Below the pieces are notes generated by a model. That model worked only from the letters and a program-made list of their open reading frames with translations, was not told the DNA's origin and did not search any database. A stretch of DNA of 64,000 nucleotides from Rhodamnia argentea (Eukaryota > Streptophyta > Magnoliopsida > Myrtales > Myrtaceae). The stretch spans positions 24,755,015 through 24,819,014 of the forward strand of contig NC_063157.1 of assembly GCF_020921035.1 (NCBI RefSeq). The letters are read 5' to 3'. The translations under genes and the position numbers were made by a program. The first letter of the stretch is position 1; every line of letters begins with the position of its first letter. Positions 47,701-57,644 of this stretch are shown one piece after another.

Positions 47701-50700
47701 GAAAGCTAAAAGTTGCACTGCTTTTAACCCAACATTGAAAAGAAATGTAAGCAGATAATGTATAAGCAAACAACAAAACATCAGCATCAAAGAGATGTTT
47801 CTAACTCAAATTATAGTCCCAGGTCGCAATGATAAAATTGGATACTGATTCCTTTTTCAGTACTCAAAAGTGAAAAAGAAAAACCAAAAAAAAAATGAAG
47901 GTACATATGCTACACAAATGTCCAACATGCAGACTGAAATTAGTCCTTCAAGTGTTGATCACCAGAAGACCCAATATTACAACCATGCCAAAATCAGCAA
48001 GATATTTTGGCAGAACTGAAAATAGTCCTTATTGTGTGTCAATCCCCAGAAAATCCAACAGCAATCCCAATTTCAACAAAATGTTTCGCAGAAAAAACTA
48101 TGCCGTAGATGTATATCTCTTGTCCTCTAACCTCAATGGTAAACTGAAGTTTTCCACTGCTACAACTAAATAAATCCATGGAATTATTTAATTCACGTAA
48201 AATTAAGTACAGATAAGGACTTGTGGTGTAACCTCACTTATTGATAGAATTCGACCAAAGGGATGTGATTGCTAAAGGCAACTATTAGGTCTGCGTGATT
48301 ATTTAGTTTGGAAGTATTGTCAAGAGAAGATAGATTAACTTGACTTGGGAAAAAGAAAAAGGGAACAACGTCCTCCAAATTATGGTAGAAAAGTACATGA
48401 TTTCTTGAATCCAGGACCACATCAATTATGTTAATTTACCTTTGCTTCAGTGTTTTTCGATAATTATATCAATGATTATGTTCCTTCCTTACTAGAAAAC
48501 ATGAACCTTACATGTCACCGCGCAGAAGTACCAACAGAGATGATTATATTATACACACTCACCGGCATGGCCCTTACAGCTTTTCCACCAAACCCTCCTC
48601 CAACCCTTCTTGTAATAACACGAACATTATGTCCAAGAATGCCAAGACAACTCGCAATTGTGTTGTGTGCATATTCAGGGCACTGACTCGAACTATAGAC
48701 AACCATGCAGTTATCTTCATCTGGTACAGCTAGGGCAGTCTGGTTCTCCATGTAAAAGTAGTACTGCGATCCCAGTTCAATCTGCACATATACCAATTAA
48801 TTGACATTGTTTCAAAAAATGAGTTCACTGTAAGCAAAATCTTGCTATTAGTGACGATGGAACAGGTGAAGAAGACAATGAAAAAATATCTGAAATGGCG
48901 TACCTTTGCAGAAAGAATTTTGTTATCTGCTTCAGCCATTCCCTTTGATAAATCCCCAACTTCACTGGGGTAAAGGAAAGGAGCCACCTCGAAGAAACTA
49001 GATCTCTCAACAGCCTCTTCCAAAGATAAAATAGGCATTTCTAAATTATCCACATCATAGTCAACCACTGCAGAGTCCGCAGCCATATCAGCATGTTTCT
49101 GTGTGTCGGCCACCTACAGAGCGATGGCAACAAATTTAAGTTAACTCCATATTTCATTATGTCTGATGCAAGACTCCACATTCCATTATATCTGATGCAA
49201 GCAAGGAGGTGATTACAAGATAACTAACTGGATTACCACTAAGGCAATAGGCTGACCGGCATAGTGAGCAAGCTCATCAGCAAACAAAGGTTCGAAACCA
49301 AATATGGTTTTTGATCCTACATTCTGTCCACCATCTGGAATGTCTTGAAAGGAAATGATTGAGGAGACAGAATTAGATGGTACGCTAGATGGTATTCTGA
49401 TACCCTTTACCCGTGCAAGAGGCTTGGTGCTGTATATGAATGCGCCATACAGGCAAGTTGCTGGTGAAGGAATATCATCAACGTACACAGCTTCACCTAC
49501 ATAGGAGATTGTGCTTATCTTTAAACATGATGATTGAAGCAATAATTCTGAGAAAGAAGAGATCAGATAATTCTTCCATTTGTAAGAAATAGTAAAAATC
49601 TTTCCAGAGAATGCTAGTTGATCAAATAATCACTGGTATGATTAACCAAAAGATTTCTGATGCTACAATAGCTGCAACAGATTGACCAATTGGTAACTGA
49701 ATATAATAACTAAACAAGTCAACTCCACCTGATAATTAAAGGTGGAAAAGGTCTCATTAGTAATAATTGCTGTTTAAACTTCCAATGTAGAGAGAGAGAG
49801 AGAACGAACCAGAAGCCTGAATGGCTGCTTCGGATTTTTTAATGGGCTCTCCAACAGGATAGTACTCTTTATTCAGTTCAACAACCTGAGTTGATGATGA
49901 TAGCAAGGAAGAGATTTGGCCATCTTGAAACTCCCCACGGTGCTGAGTTAGATTGGGTTCCCCATCCAAAATTGGACTCTTGTAACCATTTAAACTATTA
50001 CCGACGGTTTTAGCCCTAGACTCGACAAGGGGGCTAAGGAACTTAAAAAGAAACCCGACAGCCAAGCTTGACCTGTAAGCAGGGTCCCTCGTTCCATAGT
50101 CTGCCACAATAGTAGCTTTAACTACTTCAATTACCTCTCTTAAGACACTCAGGCTCAGCACTTTTCCAGTTAAAGTTTCCTCGACCTTTCTTGCTCGTAT
50201 AGCATGTTGAGTACCATAAGCACCAAAAGCTAACCAACAATTGTTTATGACAATTTCATGAGAAGCCTCACTAGCAGTAACTTCAGCCAAGAAAGCTGCA
50301 TTTAAATAGGGCAATGCGTTTCCAAGAGGTCGTGGTGCAGCTCGATATGTTTCAAAAAGTAGCCTTTCCGTGGCTTTAGAAGCCGTGCTTCTTCTCAAGT
50401 GCCAAGTCGGGATTTTGATACTTAGAAGTACACTTTTGGAATCCAATGGAGACCTTTCTAAAAATTCCTCCAATGTAAGCCTTTCTTGCTTGGATCCGGA
50501 CATTACAGTCACCTGTGAATCTACAGCAAGAAGTACTGTAGCAATATCTGAAGGGAAATGAAATCTCTGCGCCATCACTAAATTTCCTCCCAGACTTGCT
50601 GTGTTCCTGATAAAGCCTGAAGCGATTTTCTCCATGTGATCAGCAGTTTTTCTGAATATCATTCCTCCTCCTGTGGATGACATACATTTGCTGTGTTCCC

Positions 50701-51997
50701 TCAATGCTTCAATAGCCTTAGAAATTGTCACAGTAGTCCCAAATTCAATTCCTGTTTCATCCATTTTGACAATGGCGAGCTCAGGAATATTCCTGAGATC
50801 AATGTACTTCTCCCATCGTTTGGCTTCCTTATAGTAACCCATCCCCGTGTTTCCAGCAACTAGCTTTACGAGGGAAGCATTGCCGGTTCCATCAGTTTCC
50901 AACAGGCATTGAAGATCTTTAACAGTGGTCGGAGTATACCAGTCATACCTCTTAGTATCCAAGAGCATAGGAGACTTAAATTCTTTCTTCAGAAACTTGG
51001 GAAAAGTGCATTTCTCATCTTTGCGGCAATACGGAGGTAACCTACTCATCTTGGACTCCTCGCTATCCCCCTTTCCCCAAAAAGAATTGAGCCCCAAATC
51101 TTCCAAATCGACATCAGCCGCAAAACTTTTGCAGGCATCAGCTATAGGCCGATACCCAGTACAGCGGCAAAGATTTCCCGCAATAGCCTTCTCAGACTCA
51201 AAGACGGACAGTTTGGAGAATCCTGGAGAAGGCTCGGGCCTGTCGGTCTTCTCGGCATTGACCAGCGCGCCGTAGAACGACATACACATCCCCGGGGTGC
51301 AGAAGCCACACTGAGAGGCATGGAAGCTGGAGAACCTTTGGTGGATCGGGTGGAACCCGTCCTTGCTGTTCCCAAGACCTTCGGTAGTTGTAATAGAGCT
51401 TCTATTTACACTACAAAGCAGGGTGAGACATGAACTTGCAGTGATGTCTTCGACTCGGTCAAGCACAGGATCGTATCTGGACAAGAGGACAACACAAGCA
51501 CCGCAGCCACCTGCAACACCCAGAATTGTAAAATCTTTGTGCCCATTATACTTCGTGATGCAATCCTCCTCCATAACAATACCACAAACCAAAATGAAGA
51601 CAAAAAGAACATGTACAGACTCCGATGCTGTAAGAAGTTCAATAAGCAACGACAGTAGAGACTAGAGAGGAAGCACCCGAACACATATTTGACTCCACTA
51701 ACCACTTCAATCTCAGAACACAGACCAAACCAGCAAAACAACGACTCCTCCAAATCTAACTAAAAACCCAACCCGCGAACGAGCTCGAGCTTGAGCTGAA
51801 TGAACAAACGAGAGCAGAGACGCTCGAATCGGGAGCTCACCTTCGCCACAACCGAGCTTGACGCTCTTGAAGCGAGTCCGAGTGCGGAGGAACTCGAGCA
51901 GAGTGGTGGAAGGGTCGACGCCGGAGACCTCGAACCTCTCCCCGTTGACGGCGAACACGAGAACCCCGCCGGCGGCCTCGGCTTCTGTCTCCTCCAT
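44734..51997 (-). CDS. AAO: Molybdenum aldehyde oxidase (indole-3-acetaldehyde / abscisic-aldehyde oxidase type)
   Basis: Cytosolic molybdo-flavoenzyme that oxidises aldehydes to acids. Plant members make abscisic acid or indole-3-acetic acid. Ten exons: 51841-51997, 49810-51510, 49237-49496, 48904-49113, 48563-48781, 46501-47466, 46255-46350, 45956-46054, 45287-45476 and 44734-44960. They give 1374 residues, full length. Order of domains: 2Fe-2S cluster with Cys 50, 55, 58 and 80; second cluster (QCGFC and NLCRC); FAD domain ([19 protein letters not shown]); Mo-cofactor domain ([36 protein letters not shown]). The catalytic Glu is at about 1303 in SGEPPLLLA. Intron 7 has a GC donor (GAG|GCAAGT). 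A normally conserved NGCS after cluster I reads NRSS; that Cys is not a cluster ligand. Which aldehyde it prefers cannot be told from sequence. Confidence 0.95.
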
Positions 51998-52216
51998 GAC
52001 TCTGCAACGACAGCTTCACTGCTCGTTGTTTGTCATAGAAGCTCCATATCCAACGTGGTCGGAGCCCGAGCCGCCACCGAAGCCGCCAGAAAAGGTGATG
52101 TCACTATCCTAGGAAATTTTTTCCTATTCTACGACCCAAAAAAGGGGAAAATTTCATTCTTCGGATCCATCGCTGTCGATGAAGTTGTCTTCTTCGGAGG
52201 ACATGCACATGAATGG
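51998..52216. other. Upstream region of the aldehyde oxidase gene
   Basis: Short 5' leader and promoter area of a minus-strand gene. I see no convincing TATA box. Confidence 0.4.
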
Positions 52217-52933
52217 AACATTCAACATCTTAACGACAGTAAAATAAAGCAAGGAAGAGCAGGCTAGTCGTGGACAAATCTCAGCCGTTGGATGACGCAT
52301 AAAGCCAACATATCTTAACGGGCACGGGAACATTCAACATCTTAATGATAGTTAATAGAGAAAAGAAGCTCAGACTTGTCGTGGACAAATTTTGAAAAAC
52401 CGTTCGATTGACTAATTCACTCATACAAATCTCAGCCGTTGGATGACGTATAAAGTGAAAATATCTTAAACAGGCACGGTACGCCTGGCCTTATTTTTTC
52501 TTATTTTTTTTCCGAAGAATTTGTACTTTATATTATAATAATATAAGATAAAGATATGAATAACATCTGAAATTCAACGATCAATCACTACCTAAAAAAA
52601 TAGAAAAAAAATTACCTCGGTGTTTACGCCGGGTATTTTCCGTGTCTTTTTCTCTCAATCGGTTACCTATTCGACGATAGTCATCTAAAGATGACGTATA
52701 AAGTGAAAATATCTTAAACAGGCACGGTACCCTGGCCCTATTTTTTCTTATTTTTTTTCGGAAGAATTTGTATTTTATATTATAATAATATAAGATAAAG
52801 ATACGAATAACATTTGAAATTCAAATCAATCACTACCTAATAAAATAGAAAAAAATTACATCGACGTTTACGTCGAGTGTTTCCCGTGTCTTTTTCTCTC
52901 GATCGGTTATCTATATGGTGATAGTCATTTGAA
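52217..52933. repeat. Tandem duplications, 248-bp unit plus older partial copies
   Basis: Unit 52442-52689 (starting GATGACGTATAAAGTG) is repeated at 52690-52933 with few changes; a third start (GATGACGTGAAG) follows at 52934. Upstream, a partial copy (GATGACGCATAAAGCC) begins at 52290. The words ACATTCAACATCTTAA and TCGTGGACAAAT appear twice, about 112 bp apart. The array is AT-rich and sits just upstream of the aldehyde oxidase start. Confidence 0.85.
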
Positions 52934-53363
52934 GATGACGTGAAGTCTAGCTTCCTTATTATTATCTCTTAAGTTGAGAGAAAATATTTTTTTTTATCTC
53001 AAAGAATATATTTAAATTTTATGTCATAAAATTCAGATAAAATAGTTTAAGGACTTTACTCGGATCTAAAATTTCCTAAATATTTACGCTGGGTGTTTTA
53101 CGTATATTTTTCTCTCGATCAGTAACCTAAGATGTTTATGCGGGTCGAATGTTGTGTGATTGGATTACGTGACGCGAAGTGCACGAGAAACAAAATTAGT
53201 GCGCTGCTTGCAGCAGGGGCTACTTTTTCTAGGAGTTGATCAACATCTATATTTCTTACTTTTGAACACTAAGAATAGTGTCCGATCCAAAAAAAAAAAA
53301 AAACACAGTAAAAATGGTGGCTGATAAAAAAAAAATAACAATAAAATAATACAAAAATATAAT

Positions 53364-53727
53364 GAAAATTACACAAATAATCCTTAAACTTTAGTCAAAT
53401 ATGCAATATCGTTCCTTTTAGTGAGGTCTCCGAGCTTTAGCTCTATGTGCAATACTGTCCTTGAAATTCTAATTTGTTCATTGTGATCTTTGAATGCGGT
53501 GATTATATGAAAATTGTCCATATTTGTCCTTGAACTTGCATTAACGGAAGGGCCATATTCAATTTGGAGACTAGATTGAACTTTATCAGACTGAACAAAA
53601 TAGAAGTTCATGGCGGACGTTGAATATTAAGCTAAAGTTAAATGGATCATATTGGGCAAATTGAAAGCTCGGGGATGCATTACACGCTTGACCAAAGCTA
53701 GGAGATTATTTATATAATTATCTCCAC
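53364..53727. mobile_element. 'tccttgaacttt' TIR-family MITE (~364 bp)
   Basis: The left end AATTACACAAATAATCCTTA matches the reverse complement of the right end, GATAATTATATAAATAATCT. The interior carries TGTCCTTGAAATTCTAATTTG and TTCATTGTGATC words shared with the element in SMC3 intron 14. It is non-coding and absent from the sister block at 54370-54715. Confidence 0.65.
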
Positions 53728-53856
53728 ATTTAATTGAAGAAAATAAGGGAAACTTCATAGGTCCACAAAACTTAATGCACCAAAAAACAAAATCTCTTTG
53801 TTGATAAAAAGGGCAAAAAACAAGAAAAAGAAGAGATGAAAATTGCCATGTCAAAA

Positions 53857-54070
53857 CCCACCACGGGCATGGCGTGTTTGGTGAGAATCAAACCCTTTGA
53901 CGCCGGCGTAAACCACAGTCGGGGGTTCGAAACTCTCCCAACGGGTTTCTCGGATTTAAGTGGGGGCCCTTGGTGGTGGGGCGTGGGGCCAGCCTCCCTT
54001 CGGGTATAGTCACCCTTGGAAAGGGCGAAGCCCGATCACGACCGGCGGATCCTGGATCAAAAAAAAAAAA
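53857..54070 (+). mobile_element. tRNA-derived SINE with 18-bp target-site duplication
   Basis: About 210 bp with an RNA polymerase III-like A box (TGGCGTGTTTGG, 53870-53881) and a B box (GGTTCGAAACT, 53924-53934), as in tRNA genes. A GC-rich body and a terminal A run (about 54059-54074) follow. It is flanked by perfect 18-bp direct repeats, AAAATTGCCATGTCAAAA, at 53839-53856 and 54071-54088. The duplication plus A tail is the hallmark of LINE-driven retroposition. It encodes no protein. The intact duplication implies recent insertion. Confidence 0.88.
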
Positions 54071-54715
54071 AAAATTGCCATGTCAAAAAAGTAAAAGAAG
54101 GCAACTGAAAAGAAACTACTTCATTGTTTTATTTATCTATAAATGCTAAAGTGATCAAAGTTGAATGAGAAAGTCAAAAGGAGCAGGTTCAGGCAATATT
54201 ATTTTTAAACTCTCATTATCATATTTCGTGGTAGATCACCACAATAATTAATATTTCATTTAGCATATAAAAGTTGAGTGGGACATGTCGAAAAGTTTGG
54301 TGGGCCTAAAATTTGCATATAATAGCTAAAATTTGCACAACAGGTTAGATCCGAAATCTCTTGATCACGCAGAGTTTTCATTTACCGGTGTCTCTTTCTC
54401 CCGATCAATTACCTAAGATTCGTGCCAGCCGCATGTTATGTGGTTGGATTCTGTAATGTGAAACGCGCAAGAGTTTCCAAATTTGCCATTTTCGACTCCC
54501 CAGAGGCTTGTAATTTGTGATTTGCGGATGTATAGTACAAAATTAGTGCTCTACAGCTATATTTCTTAGATTTGAAAAAAAAAATGGTGCATGAATTGAT
54601 TGAAGAAAATGAGGGAAACCCTTCATAGGTTCACAAAAACTTAATGCGACTGAAAAGACATTAATTCATTGTTTTATCTAACAATGTCGGCTAAAGTGGT
54701 GAAAGTTGAAAATTC

Positions 54716-55900
54716 AAGTCTTGGTTGGTAAAATCAAAACTATTATCGACACAATAATTTCTCAAGCATGTCAATTTTCACACGTCAACGGAAGAATTTA
54801 CAAAGCTACTATTGACGATGGAGTGGTTATGTGGAGAGCTTCGATCATGGAGAAAAATATATTAGCAAACCTATCGCATGACCGCAACAACCAAATCAAT
54901 CGATAATTATAAATTGGTTGCCTCGCTCGAGATTGCGGACAACTTACGCAGGCCGAAGTGGCTGACCATACGGTGAATGAAATAGTAGGAGTCGTGGTCA
55001 TCGAAAACTTAATCCTTGATTCATATTTCGAGACTGGATACCTTAATAAAACAGAGAAAGAACATACATTCGTCAGTATGAAAAAGCTTAGATTTTTACA
55101 AGATGAAATTGGAGATTAGATGTAATCTCGATATGATCTTTGTTGCCGGTGATGTTAAAAATAAAAGGAATAAAAAAAATCGAAAGATGTTAAAATGTTA
55201 TTAGAAATTGTTCACGTGAGCGACAGTCGTGCCACGTACGTCCACATCGGCGATTTCAGCCAAAATTGGCCGGATGAGCTCAATTGGCATAACGTGAAGA
55301 AAAATTTAAAACTTAACTGGTAAAATTTAAAGGTTTAGAATTAAATTGGTAAAAATACAATAACTTTAGGATTTTTCGGACAATTTTCCCCAACAAAACT
55401 GTTCATATCATATACCAATCGGGATTAAACAATGTGTTTTTGCGCTTGCTTCGCGACCAAGCTACTCAGCTGTTGTTACTACCTGAAACATACCTACGAC
55501 ATCAAAAGAAAAGCATTCATAACTGAGAGTTCGTATGAGCAGCTGTCGACAAGACATGACAAAATTACCAGAACACCAAGAGAATTAACAGTCCTAAACG
55601 AAAAATTATCACTCCGAAATTATGATTATTGAAGCCATAATTAAGATGCCCTTTAATTAACCTGAGAGTACCACAATAAACCTGGGAACTCTCGAAGGGG
55701 AATCTCCTTCTCAGCATTTTTCCTGAAGAGTCCAAAGAGAGGGAAAGAATCTCGGTTTTCTTAATGCATGGAGATGAACAAAGCATACGTGCAGCCATTG
55801 AACAGCCCAACAAAGAGGCCTAGACACAGAACTATCATTCAAGGGGAAAACCAAAGAATAACCAAATCCCAAAGGAAGCAACCCCCCAGTCTGGCTTGTC
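54716..55900. other. AT-rich spacer upstream of the RTM2-like gene
   Basis: No gene recognised. A piece at about 55300-55395 resembles one half of the MITE at 5916-6165 (TTTAGAATTAAATTGGTAAA, CTTTAGGATTTTTCGGACAA). Confidence 0.45.
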
Positions 55901-55903
55901 GGG

Positions 55904-55912
55904 TTTATAAAA
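55904..55912 (+). promoter_or_regulatory. TATA box of the RTM2-like gene
   Basis: GGGTTTATAAAACTC lies 98-106 bases before the ATG at 56010, leaving a leader of about 70 nt. Confidence 0.55.
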
Positions 55913-56009
55913 CTCATGCAGATCCAACCCTCCTTTCCTCACAAGAGAATAAGATCTTCCCCTTATTCAGAGCAAAGCAAAACAGGCGGAAGAACACGAA
56001 AGGCCAAGG

Positions 56010-57185
56010 ATGGATGCGAGGACGGCAGCCCGCGAGTACGAAGACATTGATCCGACGACGAACTGGGAACGAGAAGACAGATTGGACACGCTTATCATCT
56101 ATCTGCCAGGTGATACGATATTCGCTTCGTGGCATTTTGTCGTCATTTATTTGAAAGCGGTTAGCTATCATCTTCACCATATTAGATCAGACTTGGTGTA
56201 CAAAAGCAATACATCTGCTAGTTAAAAGAGAACAATTAGTCTATCAGGCGAAATCGGCTTAATGGAATGAATTGGGCACAAGTTGCTCACTAAGGCCACA
56301 TGTTTGATAATTTCTTTTATCAAAGCCGAAGGCAGCATCAGATTTCGGTTGCAGATAAAAGAGCGGGTCTAGCAAATCTAAACGAAGGTCTAAGACACAC
56401 TAACTTCGCAGCCATCTGATTGATATTTAACAGGTTTCAAAAGGGAGCAACTGAAGGTTCAAATCACATCGGAGGGCAATTTGAGGGTCATGGGAGAGCG
56501 TCAAGTTACCGGCAACAAATGGAGCCGATTCCGGAAAGAAATGCCTATCGCGTCCAATTACGATTCTAACAAGATCAGCGCAAAGTTCGACAACGGCATT
56601 CTTCGTGTCAAACTTCAGAAGATCATCATTCCAGCGGAGCCCCGTGGAGAGGCGAAACCAGCAGTGCAACCTACTAAGCCTCCCGAACCCACACCTGCAG
56701 CAGAACCTCAAAAAAGGGGTCCAAAACAGGATACCAAGGAGCCGCCAAAGGCAGAACAAGTGCCAGCAAAACCAACAGAGGAGGACAAGAAACCAAAGAT
56801 ATCGACAGAGGATGAGGAAAAACCCAAGGAAGTCAAAGAGGAGAGCAAGAGAGCAGATGAAGCGAAAAATGGACGGGAAATGGCTTTACAGCAGAAGAGC
56901 GACGATTTGGCTGAAAAGAAAGCCACTGAAAAGGATCAAAAGCGTGGCGATACTGCAGATATAGGCAAGAAGATGGAAAAAACAGGAACAAAGAAGGCCG
57001 GTGACGTTGGTGAGCCCAAAGCCAAGACTTATAAGGAAAACGTTGGGAATTTGGTCACGAAGCTGAAGAAGCCAAGGAATTTGATGAACACCATGGTGGC
57101 AGCTCTACTAATTGTGGTGCTTGGCCTGTATGTGAAACATGCATTCAGGTCTATTGGAACAACAGAATCTGACCCAGAACTTTAA
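56010..57185 (+). CDS. RTM2-like alpha-crystallin/HSP20-domain protein with C-terminal membrane anchor
   Basis: 283 residues from two exons, 56010-56109 and 56434-57185. They join in phase at Gly (CCAG|GTGATA donor; ACAG acceptor). Residues about 8-105 form an HSP20-like domain: DWxRE-type start (TNWEREDRLDTLIIYLPGF), KREQLKVQI, LRVMGERQ, and the C-terminal strand SAKFDNGILRVKLQK. A long low-complexity region rich in Lys, Glu and Pro (about 110-245) follows. A single hydrophobic helix then ends the protein (MVAALLIVVLGLYV, about 254-267). This is the plan of Arabidopsis RESTRICTED TEV MOVEMENT 2, a phloem protein that limits long-distance spread of potyviruses and lacks typical heat-inducible sHSP features. 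Orthology to RTM2 itself, and any antiviral role, are inference. Confidence 0.85.
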
Positions 57186-57644
57186 GCTTGCAAAAGCAAT
57201 TTGTTGCTCCACACTTACATTCAGCATGAAATGTAATTCTATTTGTTACAAGTGAATAATGTACCTTCTATAAATAATAAATCCTCAACTGATATTCTTT
57301 CTATTTTAAATCGCAGCTAACCAAATTTCCCATGAAACAGGAGAATTTGGTACGTATGAACAGGTTCATGATTCCACAGGCAAACTCCAGCTCTCAACAT
57401 CTGATAAATTTCCTTTATTATAATTTTTTCTTTAAAGGGGGTGGGGTGTCAGAAAGAACGATTAATCCACAAAGTGCAGAGAAATGGAGAGAAAAATCAG
57501 TACACATCCAAGTACTATGTATACACGATCAACTTGTGAAAACGTGGGGTGAAACTTGGGGGGGTTAAGGGGGCACTTATTTGAGCTTTCGACAGAAACT
57601 TCACATCACAAGGATCACTAGCATCTGATAATTACCTACTAAAC
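57186..57644. other. Convergent 3' region between the RTM2-like gene and methionine synthase
   Basis: Carries the facing 3' ends of two genes; AATAAT/AATAAA-like words occur near 57275-57285. No gene seen. Confidence 0.5.

Larger units (their letters stand above)
53093..54715. repeat. Segmental duplication (53093-54175 versus 54370-54715)
   Basis: The two blocks share in order: TCTCGATC/TCCCGATC, CCTAAGAT, GTGGTTGGATT-type words, ACAAAATTAGTGC, TATATTTCTTA, AATGGTG, TTGAAGAAAA..GAGGGAAAC, CATAGGT.CACAAAA, AACTTAATGC, ACTGAAAAG, CATTGTTTTAT and GTGAAAGTTGAA. The first block is longer by roughly 730 bp because it carries a TIR element (53364-53727) and a SINE (53857-54070), with some extra flanking sequence. 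The alignment was made by eye. Confidence 0.65.

Noticed and set aside
53860-53945. A tRNA gene at the SINE head
   Set aside because: A and B boxes are present, but the cloverleaf stems do not pair. The A tail and target-site duplication show it is a SINE.
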